64,000 bases of DNA from Nodularia sp. NIES-3585 (lineage in GTDB: Bacteria; Cyanobacteriota; Cyanobacteriia; Cyanobacteriales; Nostocaceae). The notes beneath the pieces are model-generated. The model ran no database searches. It had not been told where the DNA came from and saw nothing but the letters and a program-made list of their open reading frames with translations. Where the stretch lies: assembly GCF_002218065.1 (NCBI RefSeq), contig NZ_BDUB01000001.1:3195270-3259269 (forward strand), read 5' to 3'. The position numbers were made by a program, and so were the translations under genes. Numbering within the stretch: the first letter of the stretch is position 1; every line of letters begins with the position of its first letter. This document shows positions 10,401 through 19,079 of this stretch, one piece after another.

Positions 10401-12112
10401 TCAAACAAATTGATGCTGCGCGTAAAGGCGTAAATATAGCTTTTGAAAAAGGTACAGACTGGTTAACACCACTAGGTAGTTACTTTACAGCCAAACCCCT
10501 GGGTACAACCGCAAGTGTTGCTTATGTTTATCCAGCCGCCGTTAATTCCTACATTGGTATTGGTCGGACAGTGTTCCGCTTATTCCCCAAAGTTTTTGAG
10601 GACTTAAAGAGTAACAACCTCTATAACCGTGCTGCTGATGTGGAAAAATTGGTTTATCCTCGCAGTTTCCCCAAACTTTCCACCAGACAACTAGAAACCC
10701 TCGAAAAAGAACTGTTAGATGATTCTCTGGGGATGTTTGAAAGTGAAATCGCCTTCGCCAGATACATGACAGCGATTTTCCGAGACGATTTTCAAGTTAA
10801 ACCAAAATGTGTCTTTGGCTATAGCTTGGGTGAAACCAGCATGATGGTAGCCCAAGGCGTGTGGAGTGATTTTGAAGGTGGTAGTAATACTCTCAACTCA
10901 TCACCTTTATTTGGCGATAAATTATCAGGTGCTAAAAATGCAGTACGTCAGTATTGGGGCTTAACAAATAGCACAGAATTACAAGAAGATAACTTCTGGA
11001 CTACTTATGTCCTCATGGCGAAACCTTCCCAGGTGGAAGAATGCTTAAAACATGAGCCACGAGTGTATCTAACTCAAATCAACACACCAGAAGAAGTATT
11101 AATTGCTGGAGAAAAAACAGCCTGTCAAAGAGTAATTAAAAGCCTTGGTTGTAACTCCTTCCCCGCACCCTTCGACCATGTAATTCATTGCGAAGCTATG
11201 CGGTCAGAATACGAAGAAATAGCCAAAGTTAATAGCTTACCCACCCAAGACTTACCAGACATCACATTTTACTCAGCCGCCGAGTACCAACCCATCACAC
11301 TTGAGAGAGATGTCATAGCTAACAGCATCGCCACCGGACTTTGCCAACAACTTGACTTTCCCCAATTAGTCAACCGTGTTTATGACGATGGCGTGAAAAT
11401 ATTTGTTGAAGCTGGCGCAGGTGGAGTTTGTTCTCGATGGATTAGCAAAATTCTAGAAAACAAAGAACACATCACCGTATCCCTCAATCGTAGAGGTATG
11501 GATGACCACACATCAATGGTCAAAGCCTTAGCAAAACTTGTTAGCCATCGGGTGAATTTAGATTTATCACCCCTGTACAATCTCAGTACAGCCACAACCA
11601 AACAGAATAAATTAACCCTAAGAACAATCACCTTGGGCGGTAAATCAATTGCAGGTGCGATTTTAAGTGAAGAAAACCGTAAATACTTCCAAAATATCGC
11701 CAGCAACCTCAACAGTTATCGGGTAGAAAAACTGCATCAAAACATACCATTCTCCAGCGAATTAGACAACCTAAATTCCCCAACCCAGCCAGCCGAAGAC
11801 CCAATAAAAAATATCATGGAACACGGTTTTGAAACTCCAGAAGAATTACAATCTTCTGAGTCAACAGTTCTGGAACAGAAAACCCAGCAACCAATTGTGT
11901 CATCTCCAGCTACAAACCATCAACTTGATAACACAATTAGAATGTCTGAATTAAACAAAACGCAGTATCAAAAACTGAGCGATAACAATTACCAAATCAC
12001 GCAAAATCACGCGGCATTCCTCCAAGCCAGAAAAGATTTTAGTAAACAGATGAGCGAAATCATTCAATTACAGTTAGTTTGTGCCGAAAACTTATTGAAT
12101 GAACAAACTTGA
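7442..12112 (+). CDS. hglC: Heterocyst glycolipid synthase, KS plus chain-length-factor-like KS plus acyltransferase
   Basis: 1556 residues. KS1 about 1-430 has Cys199 (DAACSSS), ECHATGT and the GH of VGHLLTAAG, so it should be active. A second KS fold about 465-900 has Glu667 (TAGENSA) where the nucleophilic Cys belongs, as in chain length factors; it keeps NIGHTYTASG. An acyltransferase-like domain about 1010-1370 has Ser1128 in GYSLGE, with Tyr where most ATs have His. The C-terminal 90 residues are helical and glutamine-rich. The KS-CLF-AT order recalls PfaC/PfaB of polyunsaturated fatty acid synthases. ATG start with GAGG about 10 bases upstream. Within the cluster it would set chain length for the long-chain polyol of heterocyst glycolipids. 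Confidence 0.9.
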   Translation: MQKIAIIGLSSLFPDAKNPEEFWQNLINKKDATSSATIAEIGVDPTIFYNPVKGTADKTYSLKGGYIRDFKFDASEYNLPSELIAGLDNTFKWSLYAAKQAIKNSGYWGKQNFLAKCGVILGNLSFPTRLSHQLFSPIYQQAIAPAIKELLQHENFNLATLPTATKASVYNAMISGLPASIVAQALSLSRINLCLDAACSSSFYAIKLASHYLSSHKADMMLAGAISCADSLFVRMLFSGVQGFAEDGTSRPLDKTSRGLIPGDGVGMVVLKRYADAVRDGDNILATICGNGLSNDGKGKHLLSPNTKGQVLAFERAYKEAQISPQSIDYLECHATGTLLGDTTELNSIATFFGQHQASPLVGSAKANVGHLLTAAGMVGLTKVILSMSQNLIPPTINVDVPLASDNNVISSDNIVRKATAWPHNNTAIKRAAISAFGFGGTNSHLIIEQGNTAPDISTNTPVEPAKVAIVGMDAFFGGCNGLDAFERSIYEGKQHFIPLPSSRWQGIDEQTDLLQEYGLEDGKPPIGAYIQDFDIDTLACKVPPNEVEKLNPQQLLLLKVANRAVQDAGLKEGGNVAVIVAAETELSVHQLQQRWDLSWQVKEGLLEDNISLPDAELSQLEGVVKDSIHHPVETSEYVSHIANIMAGRISALWNFTGPAFTMTAGENSALKALEVAQMLLASGEVEAVVLGAIDLAGGVENVLLRSQLAKINQGINTLSFDENADGWMVGEGAGAIVLKRHDTAQQDNQKIYAVLDAVSFAAAANDACQQAFDIAKIQPQEINYVEVFGSGIPQQDEAEITGLLQAYPQTGNGLQCAIGSVKSNIGHTYTASGIASLIKTALCLYYRYIPATPKWSGAKTPEKWSGSPFYVATESRPWFVDKGGTRRIAAINSIGIDETYAHVILSEDPDQEERDSRYLQQMPFHLFPVAAENQNNLQEVLNSLEKTIADSSCLSTTANQTFTNFKEHSESKYALTITGRNKKELLKQIDAARKGVNIAFEKGTDWLTPLGSYFTAKPLGTTASVAYVYPAAVNSYIGIGRTVFRLFPKVFEDLKSNNLYNRAADVEKLVYPRSFPKLSTRQLETLEKELLDDSLGMFESEIAFARYMTAIFRDDFQVKPKCVFGYSLGETSMMVAQGVWSDFEGGSNTLNSSPLFGDKLSGAKNAVRQYWGLTNSTELQEDNFWTTYVLMAKPSQVEECLKHEPRVYLTQINTPEEVLIAGEKTACQRVIKSLGCNSFPAPFDHVIHCEAMRSEYEEIAKVNSLPTQDLPDITFYSAAEYQPITLERDVIANSIATGLCQQLDFPQLVNRVYDDGVKIFVEAGAGGVCSRWISKILENKEHITVSLNRRGMDDHTSMVKALAKLVSHRVNLDLSPLYNLSTATTKQNKLTLRTITLGGKSIAGAILSEENRKYFQNIASNLNSYRVEKLHQNIPFSSELDNLNSPTQPAEDPIKNIMEHGFETPEELQSSESTVLEQKTQQPIVSSPATNHQLDNTIRMSELNKTQYQKLSDNNYQITQNHAAFLQARKDFSKQMSEIIQLQLVCAENLLNEQT

Positions 12113-12351
12113 TTGAAATCATGAAATAGTCTCACGCAAAGGCGCACCAGCGAAGCGAAGCACGAAGTGCGTTAGGCGCAAAGATGGAAAGAAATTTCAC
12201 CCAATTCAATCAAGCTAACCATCACTAGCTTCTTCCTTCTTTCTTCTTCCTTCGCGCCCTTCGCGTCCTTTGCGGTTCGTTAAAAAAAGACCTCTCACAA
12301 CACAAACAGGATTACTACAACCCCCCATTAAAAAACCGAGGTATAACCATC
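12113..12351. repeat. Spacer hglC-hglA with the same repeat family as 5112-5315
   Basis: Contains ACGAAGTGCGTTAGGCGCAA (about 12163-12182), matching the spacer before hglD, then pyrimidine-rich CTTCCTT-like heptamers (about 12230-12255) and TTTGCGGTTCGTT (12269-12281). A GAGGT at 12338-12342 is the ribosome-binding site of hglA. No gene is seen. Confidence 0.7.
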
Positions 12352-14025
12352 GTGATTCCCGTAGACACACTACCAGACCAACACAATAATAGCCTAAAAT
12401 TTCCCACCAATCCCCACAGCCAAAACCTCACCTGGAAAGGTGCATTAGATAGTGTATCCTTCGATCAATCAGCTATCAAAAACAAACTACTAACATTAGA
12501 TAAACCCTGCTACATCCTGAAAATTGCCGGAAAAATCGGGGTAACAAACGAAGGCTACTTATGCCCTCCTGAAAATAACACCACAGCACAACCAGAACTC
12601 CTCACCGTCATTCCCCCAATCAATTTACAACAACTAGGAGACTCAAACTTCCTAGCTGCACATGGCGTAAAATATGCCTATGTAACTGGTGCAATGGCTG
12701 GCGGAATAGCCTCCGAAGAAATGGTTATTGCATTAGGAAAAGCCAAAATATTGAGTTCATTTGGTGCAGGTGGCTTACCTCCAGAACGTTTAGAAACAGC
12801 CATTAAACGCATTCAATCAGCCTTACCTCATGGCCCTTACGCCTTCAATTTAATTCACAGCCCTAACGACATGGCAATTGAACGCCGTGCTGTGAACTTA
12901 TACCTTAAATATCAAGTAAGAACCGTAGAAGCTTCAGCATTTTTAGATTTAACCCCCAACATAGTTTATTACCGTGTGGCCGGACTAAGTTTAAATGATG
13001 CCAATCAAATTGAAATCAAAAACAAAGTCATTGCCAAAGTTTCGCGGCGAGAAGTAGCCAGTAAATTTCTCCAACCAGCACCAGCCAGAATACTTAAAGA
13101 ATTACTTGAACAAGGATTAATTACTGATTTACAAGCCAAATTGGCAACTAAAGTACCGATGGCTGATGATATCACCGTCGAAGCCGATTCTGGCGGACAT
13201 ACAGATAATCGTCCTTTAGTCTGTTTATTGCCTTCTATTATTAGTTTGCGGAATGAAATCCAAGAACAATTTCAATATCAACAACCCATTAGAATTGGAG
13301 TAGCTGGCGGAATTGCCACACCAGAATCAGCCTTAGCAGCTTTTATGATGGGTGCTGCTTACATTATGACTGGCTCAATTAATCAGTCCTGCGTTGAATC
13401 TGGAGCTTGTGATTATACAAAAAAATTATTAGCTCAAGCCGAAATGGCGGATATGATTATGGCTCCAGCCGCCGATATGTTTGAAATGGGCGTAAAACTG
13501 CAAGTCCTCAAACGCGGCACAATGTTTCCCATGCGGGCGCAAAAGTTGTATGAATTGTACCGCAACTATAACTCAATTGAAGAAATTCCCCTGGCAGAAA
13601 GAGAGAAATTAGAAAAGCAAATTTTCCGCAAAACTCTGGCCGAAGTCTGGGAAGGAACAGCCAGTTATTTATCCCAGAAAAACCCCGAAAAATTAGGCAA
13701 GGCGGTTAATAATCCGAAGCTGAAAATGGCGTTGATTTTTCGCTGGTATTTAGGATTATCTTCCCGGTGGTCTAGTTCTGGGGAGAAAGGTAGAGAAGTC
13801 GATTATCAAATTTGGTGTGGCCCGGCAATGGGTAGTTTTAATGATTGGGTGCGCGGTTCTTATTTAGCTGAACCAAATAATCGTCGGGTAGTTGATGTTG
13901 CTCATCACATCATGACTGGAGCAGCATTTTTATATCGCATTCAAAGCTTGAAAATTCAAGGAATGCAAATTCCCGATGATTACAGTCAATATTGCCCAGA
14001 TTTTTCTCAATTATTGGAGATGTAA
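12352..14025 (+). CDS. hglA: PfaD-like FMN enoyl reductase of heterocyst glycolipid synthesis
   Basis: 557 residues of the PfaD/nitronate-monooxygenase-like TIM-barrel family, the trans-acting enoyl reductase of PUFA-type synthases. Recognisable blocks are [20 protein letters not shown], the barrel-start [40 protein letters not shown] and [20 protein letters not shown], all typical of PfaD. GTG start at 12352, chosen because GAGGT lies 9 bases upstream and the reading frame is continuous. The stop is 2 bases before the hglB start, so the two are translationally linked. It would reduce the double bond left by the HglD dehydratase, using FMN and probably NADPH. The symbol is taken from the Anabaena hglD-C-A-B gene order; the enzymatic family is the safer statement. 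Confidence 0.85.
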   Translation: MIPVDTLPDQHNNSLKFPTNPHSQNLTWKGALDSVSFDQSAIKNKLLTLDKPCYILKIAGKIGVTNEGYLCPPENNTTAQPELLTVIPPINLQQLGDSNFLAAHGVKYAYVTGAMAGGIASEEMVIALGKAKILSSFGAGGLPPERLETAIKRIQSALPHGPYAFNLIHSPNDMAIERRAVNLYLKYQVRTVEASAFLDLTPNIVYYRVAGLSLNDANQIEIKNKVIAKVSRREVASKFLQPAPARILKELLEQGLITDLQAKLATKVPMADDITVEADSGGHTDNRPLVCLLPSIISLRNEIQEQFQYQQPIRIGVAGGIATPESALAAFMMGAAYIMTGSINQSCVESGACDYTKKLLAQAEMADMIMAPAADMFEMGVKLQVLKRGTMFPMRAQKLYELYRNYNSIEEIPLAEREKLEKQIFRKTLAEVWEGTASYLSQKNPEKLGKAVNNPKLKMALIFRWYLGLSSRWSSSGEKGREVDYQIWCGPAMGSFNDWVRGSYLAEPNNRRVVDVAHHIMTGAAFLYRIQSLKIQGMQIPDDYSQYCPDFSQLLEM

Positions 14026-14027
14026 AA

Positions 14028-15521
14028 ATGACTCTAAAACAAACTTATAGCGCCGCAGATATTCAAGCATGGCTAGTGACTAACTTGGCTGAGTTAATTG
14101 GGGTAGAAACTGATGAGATAGACATCAGCGAGAATTTAGAAACCTATGGTTTAGATTCCGCACAAGCAATGACTTTGGTTAGCAAATTAGAAAAATTGTT
14201 GGGATTTCAACCATCTCCGGTTTTGCTATGGCACTACCCTAATATTGATTCTCTTTCACAGCGTTTAGCTGAAGAATTACAAGAAGGTTTAGAGGTTAAA
14301 GACGGTCAAGTTAACGCTTCAGTTGTCAATTTGGCAGATGAAGTTGTGCTTGATCCCACTATTCATCCTAGTAATGCAGTGAGTGTGTTTACGGGTGAAC
14401 CAAAGCATATCTTTTTAACCGGGGGAACTGGTTTTTTAGGCGCTTTTATTATCCGGGAACTACTACAAGAAACTGATGCGGATATATATTGCTTAGTCCG
14501 GGCTGCTAATGCAGAAGAAGGCAAAACTAAACTGCAAAAGAATTTAGAACAGTATGCAATTTGGGATGAGAAATTTAATACTCGACTGATTGCTGTTGTT
14601 GGTGATTTAGCTCAACCACTTTTGGGTATTGATTCTGAACAGTTCCACATCTTAGCTAGCAATATTGATACCATTTATCATAGTGCGGCTTTGCTAAATT
14701 ATGTTTATCCCTATTCAGCACTGAAAACAGCTAACGTTTTAGGAACTCAAGAAATTTTGAGGTTAGCTTGTCAAACCAAAGTTAAACCTGTGCATTATGT
14801 TTCCAGTATCGCTGTTTTTGAATCAACTGCTTATGCTGGTCATTTGGTTGAGGAACAGGATGAATTTAATCATTGGGAAGGTATTTACCTTGGTTATTCT
14901 CAGACTAAATGGGTTGCAGAAAAATTAGTCAAGGTTGCCCGTGATAGAGGTTTACCTGTAACTATTCACAGACCGCCATTAATCTCAGGAGATAGCAAAA
15001 CAGGTATCTGTAATACCCATGATTTTATCAATTTGATGACCAAAGGCTGTCTACAAATGGGAAGTTTTCCTGATGTAGATTATATGTTAGATATGTCCCC
15101 TGTGGACTATGTAAGTAAAGCTGTTGTTTACCTATCTAGACAAAAACAATCCATTGGGAAAGCATTCCATTTACAACATCCTCAACCCATTTCTTTAAAA
15201 GATTTAGTTGAGTGGGTGCGGTCTTTTGGTTATCCTGTGGAAATGATTCCCTACGAACAATGGCAATCAGAGTTAATCAATAATGTCTCTTCTGTAGAGA
15301 ATCCTTTATACACTCTGCGTCCTTTTTTACTAGAACGCTGGTCTGATGAACAATTGACTATTCCCGATTTGTACCTGCAAGCTAGAAGACCAACTATTAG
15401 CTGTCAGGAAACTCTGAAAGCTCTCGCTGGTAGTTCTATTGTTTGTCCACCAATTGATTCGCAATTATTGATGACTTATACTTCTTACTTAATTCAGACT
15501 GGCTTTTTAACTCTTGCTTAA
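14028..15521 (+). CDS. hglB: ACP-thioester reductase that releases the heterocyst glycolipid chain
   Basis: 497 residues. Acyl carrier domain about 1-85 with phosphopantetheine Ser44 in YGLDSAQAM; then a thioester-reductase domain of the extended SDR type with the NAD(P)-binding [25 protein letters not shown], the active-site VSSIAVF and Tyr-x3-Lys in [10 protein letters not shown]. This pair reduces an enzyme-bound thioester to aldehyde or alcohol, which suits release of a fatty alcohol as glycolipid aglycone. I use the ATG at 14028, which has GGAG 8 bases upstream and sits 2 bases after the hglA stop; an upstream TTG at 13992 in the same frame has no such support. A strong hairpin 145 bases downstream may end the operon. 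Confidence 0.92.
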   Translation: MTLKQTYSAADIQAWLVTNLAELIGVETDEIDISENLETYGLDSAQAMTLVSKLEKLLGFQPSPVLLWHYPNIDSLSQRLAEELQEGLEVKDGQVNASVVNLADEVVLDPTIHPSNAVSVFTGEPKHIFLTGGTGFLGAFIIRELLQETDADIYCLVRAANAEEGKTKLQKNLEQYAIWDEKFNTRLIAVVGDLAQPLLGIDSEQFHILASNIDTIYHSAALLNYVYPYSALKTANVLGTQEILRLACQTKVKPVHYVSSIAVFESTAYAGHLVEEQDEFNHWEGIYLGYSQTKWVAEKLVKVARDRGLPVTIHRPPLISGDSKTGICNTHDFINLMTKGCLQMGSFPDVDYMLDMSPVDYVSKAVVYLSRQKQSIGKAFHLQHPQPISLKDLVEWVRSFGYPVEMIPYEQWQSELINNVSSVENPLYTLRPFLLERWSDEQLTIPDLYLQARRPTISCQETLKALAGSSIVCPPIDSQLLMTYTSYLIQTGFLTLA

Positions 15522-16030
15522 TTTGTTTTATGGGTCAAAAATATCAAAGCCAACTCATACCATTTCTTTCCTGATGTCTTTTGCGGCTAGTTATTTCTAT
15601 AATTCCGTGCATTTGCATACAGAATTGATATAACCAGCATTCATTAACAAAAGATGGAAATCCGGGTAGAGGCGTTTCATGAAACGTCTCTACCTTATTC
15701 GTATAAGAGACATTTAAATTTAGTTAAATCATTTAGTCTTGCTCTATAAGAGTAACTGTTAGTCTGAATATGTATTTAATCACTTCATCAATATAAACTA
15801 ATTAATAAAAAATTGAATATCAAGCAATCTCATTGCTCATTTATTACCAGAATTTTCAAGCCCTTGATGAACTTTTTAAGAAGTTGAAATCTGTTCGCAC
15901 AAGCAGTTCTAAGGGTAACGAACTGTAATAATTTTAGTAGTTTCAACCAAAATTATCAAACTGTAGATCACCGAAAGTTACAGTCAATGCCAGGCAGACT
16001 GAAACAAATTGAATTCACCAATCTTCTAAA
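15522..16030. other. 509-bp spacer hglB-hetN: one hairpin repeat, otherwise AT-rich, probably the hetN promoter region
   Basis: No gene is seen. The one clear structure is the 30-bp hairpin at 15665-15694. The remaining 335 bp before hetN are AT-rich and contain no full GTA-N8-TAC NtcA box that I could find. It is the natural place for the hetN promoter. Confidence 0.6.
15665..15694 (+). terminator. Hairpin repeat (GGTAGAGGCGTTTC-type), likely hglB terminator
   Basis: A 14-bp stem with one G-T pair and a 2-base AT centre: GGTAGAGGCGTTTC paired with GAAACGTCTCTACC. There is no long T-run after it. The same family recurs after chlP (26542-26571, with T7) and upstream of the permease gene (27861-27888). 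Confidence 0.6.
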
Positions 16031-16834
16031 ATGAACAAAACAAATCAAGTTCAGCACAAACAAACTGCTCTGATTACTGGGGCTGCGGGTGGTATTGGCT
16101 ACGAATTAGCATATATTTTTGCCTCTCATGATTACAATTTGGTATTAGTAGACCGAATTGAGGTAAAGCTCCAAGAAATTGCTCTGAAATTTCAAGGGGA
16201 ATTTGGCAATTTAGTGAAAACTATAGTCAAGGATTTATCTATATCCACATCTCCTCAAGAAATTTTTACGGAGTTACAAGCAGCAAACATTCAAGTTGAT
16301 GTATTAGTAAATAATGCCGGATTTGGCATCTATGGATTGTTTCACGAAACAGACCTAACGGCTGAATTGGAAATGCTACAACTGAATGTGGTGTGTCTCA
16401 CCCATTTAACTAAGCTCTTCCTGAAGGATATGGTCAAGCAAGGCTACGGGAAAATATTAAACGTTTCTTCGGCTGCGGCTTTTCAACCAGGGCCATTGAT
16501 GGCGGTCTATTTTGCTACCAAGGGTTATATTTTATCATTTTCAGAGGCGATCGCTAATGAATTAGAAGGTACAGGTGTCACAGTGACGGTGCTTTGCCCA
16601 GGCTCAACTGCATCTGCCTTTCATGAACGAACGGGGATGGCAGACTCTAAACTGCTCAAGGGTAAAAGGATGATGGATGCCGCAACAGTAGCTAAAATTG
16701 GTTATGCGGCCTTAATGAAAGGCCAAACTATTGTCATTCCTGGTCTGATCAATCAAATCCTGGCAAAAAGCGTCAGTTTTACACCTAGAAAACTAGTAAC
16801 AAAAATTGTCAGAAATATGCAAGAAGATAAGTAA
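16031..16834 (+). CDS. hetN: HetN, SDR-family ketoacyl reductase-like protein of heterocyst patterning
   Basis: 267 residues of the classical short-chain dehydrogenase family: TGAAGGIG cofactor loop near the N-terminus, VNNAGFG, the SSAAAF serine, and YFATK as Tyr-x3-Lys. The position between hglB and hetI is diagnostic for hetN, whose Anabaena product limits heterocyst formation through an internal ERGSGR sequence. Here the equivalent residues 136-141 read KQGYGK, so the RGSGR pentapeptide is absent, while the residues after it (ILNVSS) align normally. The catalytic residues are kept, so reductase activity may persist. Start at the ATG at 16031; no strong Shine-Dalgarno sequence. hetI converges 12 bases after the stop. 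Confidence 0.85.
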   Translation: MNKTNQVQHKQTALITGAAGGIGYELAYIFASHDYNLVLVDRIEVKLQEIALKFQGEFGNLVKTIVKDLSISTSPQEIFTELQAANIQVDVLVNNAGFGIYGLFHETDLTAELEMLQLNVVCLTHLTKLFLKDMVKQGYGKILNVSSAAAFQPGPLMAVYFATKGYILSFSEAIANELEGTGVTVTVLCPGSTASAFHERTGMADSKLLKGKRMMDAATVAKIGYAALMKGQTIVIPGLINQILAKSVSFTPRKLVTKIVRNMQEDK

Positions 16835-16845
16835 CTCGAAACTCA

Positions 16846-17574
16846 TTAGTATTGCCAATACTTCAAATGACAACCAGAACCCTCCACAACCACAGCACCA
16901 AGATAATCCTGAGCAGGTGTTAGCTCAAAGAGACTCCAATTTTCAGATGTCTTTAACTGGGCTGGTTCGGTAGGATTGAGTAATATTTCAATTTGTTCTA
17001 ACTGAGCTAGTCCTTCTCCAGTAGCTTTTAAATATGCTTCCTTACAAGTCCAGTAACGGAAAAATGCTTCTTGCTGTTGCTGAGGAGATAGCGATCGCAC
17101 TACCTCATATTCACTCGGTAAAAAGAACCTTTTGGCTAAGGCTTCTAGATCCGACATTGGGCGCATATACTCTAAATCTACCCCAATTCGATTGTGATAA
17201 TTTACGGCACACAGCCCTAAACCCTGGGAATGAGACAAGTTAAACCATAAGCCACTCTTAGCTAAAGTATCCGCCAATACTGGTTTGCCACGCTCTTCAT
17301 AATCAAACAGTACTTGTTGCGGCTCAATACCCAAGTAGCGACCCAATATACTCCGTAGGATACCGCGACCCGCGATAAAATGCTGCCGATGCTCCTGAAA
17401 ATGGAATCGATTAGCACGAGAAACTTCGTCACCCGAAAGGGTAGTGAGCAAATTTTGTCGCTGTGCTTCTGGTATATCAAGGTTAATCCGCCAGACGTGA
17501 GCATCATTTGGTAATAAAGTCAAATCTGTCGGTACAGGTAGCCACAAATGATTAAGAGCCGTCATTGATTGCAT
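16846..17574 (-). CDS. hetI: HetI, Sfp-type 4'-phosphopantetheinyl transferase
   Basis: 242 residues. Transfers the phosphopantetheine arm of CoA to the serine of carrier proteins, here the ACPs of HglG and HglB and probably fatty-acid ACP. The two signature motifs are present: GVDLE with Asp133 and Glu135 for magnesium binding, and WTCKEAYLKATG with Lys178 and Glu179. Length fits the Sfp group and not the short AcpS group. It converges on hetN, the arrangement known from Anabaena. Start taken at the first ATG; a second Met lies three codons later and neither has a clear Shine-Dalgarno sequence. Confidence 0.93.
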   Translation of the reverse strand: MQSMTALNHLWLPVPTDLTLLPNDAHVWRINLDIPEAQRQNLLTTLSGDEVSRANRFHFQEHRQHFIAGRGILRSILGRYLGIEPQQVLFDYEERGKPVLADTLAKSGLWFNLSHSQGLGLCAVNYHNRIGVDLEYMRPMSDLEALAKRFFLPSEYEVVRSLSPQQQQEAFFRYWTCKEAYLKATGEGLAQLEQIEILLNPTEPAQLKTSENWSLFELTPAQDYLGAVVVEGSGCHLKYWQY

Positions 17575-17674
17575 AAGTTACATTAAATTGGCATTTTGGC
17601 ACACCTAATTTAAAAAGGACAGATACACTATCAATGTGGGATACATTTCATGTGCAAAGTACTAAAAATAGAAA

Positions 17675-17704
17675 TCCTTCGATGATTCATCGAGGGATTT
17701 TTTT
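17675..17704. terminator. Rho-independent terminator hairpin between hetI and the PEP-CTERM gene
   Basis: TCCTTCGATGA pairs with TCATCGAGGGA (one mismatch, 1-base centre), followed on the plus strand by ATTTTTTTT. On the minus strand the hairpin is followed by TTCTATTTTTAG, so it could also stop transcripts of the minus-strand gene that ends at 17764. Confidence 0.6.
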
Positions 17705-17710
17705 ATTTGC

Positions 17711-17745
17711 GCGATCGCCGGAGGCGGGGCTTTGCCCATCGCATC
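17711..17745. repeat. Imperfect palindrome GCGATCGCC...GGGC...CCCATCGC, dispersed repeat
   Basis: A GC-rich imperfect inverted repeat in AT-rich surroundings, with GCGAT and ATCGC arms and a GGGC-TTT-GCCC core. A relative with the same arms occurs at 30555-30588. It resembles the dispersed repeats of Nostoc genomes. Confidence 0.5.
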
Positions 17746-17763
17746 ACTATTTAGTTAAAAAAG

Positions 17764-19017
17764 TCAATTTTTATACCTCATACTACATTTAATCAACCTT
17801 TGTTTGTAATTGAGTATATACACCGTCAGCATTAACACTAGTAAGGCTGTGAGAGTTGACGGCTCTGGGACAGTCTTCACTTGCGGTTGCTGTGGTGGTG
17901 GAACATCAATATTGCCTGTAAATTCAAATCCATTAGAAGCATCGTTATTACCCGGAGTCACATCGCTGGGAATCACATCAGAGGCAACTTCTACAAAACT
18001 AGCTGGCTGATTTGAACCACCATTCCCTCCCATAAACAGAAGCCAAAAAAGCAGCGCGATGCCTGCATAAGGTAGCAAAGAACCTCCTGACGGCAATAAA
18101 TATTCTTCAAAACTGGGATAATTTAAAGCAATGCTGATATCTTCTCCCTTCAATTCTGGACTTTCGCTCACAAAACTATCTCCGGACAGAGGTTGTTCTT
18201 CAGATTGAATCGTCTCTGGAACATCAACTAATTTACGCCCATACCAACCATCATTGCGCGTCCCTGGAGAATAGGGATAAGAAAGTATTGTTAAAATGCT
18301 CTCTCGTAAATCCCTGTTATTGCCAGTGTTTAATGCTCGTAATCCTCTAGAAAGGTTACTTAAATAAAACCCTGTCATCTCTTGTGGCAAATCCAGAGAC
18401 CTTATCTGCTCCTCCAGGTTGGGGATTTTGGCTACTTCTTCCAAAAGGATGCGCCCATAAGAGTATTTAAAGTTCAGCAATCCCTCACGGGGGCTAATCT
18501 CTCCACTTCTCGATAAAGGAGACCAAGGAAAGTTACTCGTAACCGCTTTGAGTCCTGATACAGGTTGAGAACTGACAGGTCGCCCCAAAACATATTGATG
18601 TCCGTCGAGAATTGAGGGATCTTCATTCCTCCAAAATGAGGCATAGGGAATATTCTGTAGCCGAGGATGATGATCGTAAAAAGCAGCAAACTTACGGTAG
18701 TTATCTTCACCACCAGCAGATCGCATCAACATATCTTGGTAGTTAGTGCCATTAGACAGATTGATAATCTTCTCGACTACTGTCCCAGTTTTGTTGCAGC
18801 CAAGACCAGATCCCACACTACAGTTAGGCATAACCCGCATCTGGCGCATCTTCTGATTATTCTGACGCTGAAACTCTAGAAGTTCAGACTCTTGTCCTCG
18901 TGGGAGAGGATAATCCTCATTGATGCGTAGCTGTGCAGTAGCTGAATCACAAACTGTTAATACTACTGCCAAAGACGAACATATAACCGTGATACTTTTA
19001 AAAGTTGACTTCAACAC
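17764..19017 (-). CDS. Exported PEP-CTERM protein, function unknown
   Basis: 417 residues. An N-terminal hydrophobic segment ending near DSATAQ looks like a signal peptide. The C-terminus has VPEPST, then about 16 hydrophobic residues, then basic residues, which is a PEP-CTERM sorting signal read by exosortases. A second hydrophobic stretch lies near residue 315 (LLPYAGIALLFWLLF). The central region (HHPRLQNIPYASFWRNEDP, FYLSNLSRGLRALN) matches no family I recognise. A Pro-rich segment comes just before the sorting signal. The gene starting at 19757 lies 62 bases upstream on the same strand and is also exported, so the pair is probably co-transcribed. No exosortase gene is in the window. Confidence 0.8.
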   Translation of the reverse strand: MLKSTFKSITVICSSLAVVLTVCDSATAQLRINEDYPLPRGQESELLEFQRQNNQKMRQMRVMPNCSVGSGLGCNKTGTVVEKIINLSNGTNYQDMLMRSAGGEDNYRKFAAFYDHHPRLQNIPYASFWRNEDPSILDGHQYVLGRPVSSQPVSGLKAVTSNFPWSPLSRSGEISPREGLLNFKYSYGRILLEEVAKIPNLEEQIRSLDLPQEMTGFYLSNLSRGLRALNTGNNRDLRESILTILSYPYSPGTRNDGWYGRKLVDVPETIQSEEQPLSGDSFVSESPELKGEDISIALNYPSFEEYLLPSGGSLLPYAGIALLFWLLFMGGNGGSNQPASFVEVASDVIPSDVTPGNNDASNGFEFTGNIDVPPPQQPQVKTVPEPSTLTALLVLMLTVYILNYKQRLIKCSMRYKN

Positions 19018-19079
19018 AACACACCTTCAATAAAAAAGAGAAAATACTGATTAATCGCCATTAAAAAACTAGTTATCAT

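Noticed and set aside
13992-14027. Upstream TTG start extending hglB by 12 codons
   Set aside because: It overlaps the hglA coding end and has no ribosome-binding site, whereas the ATG at 14028 has GGAG at the right distance.
15522-16030. NtcA box in front of hetN
   Set aside because: The best candidate, GTA...TAC near 15963, has a 13-base spacer, not 8, so it was not called.
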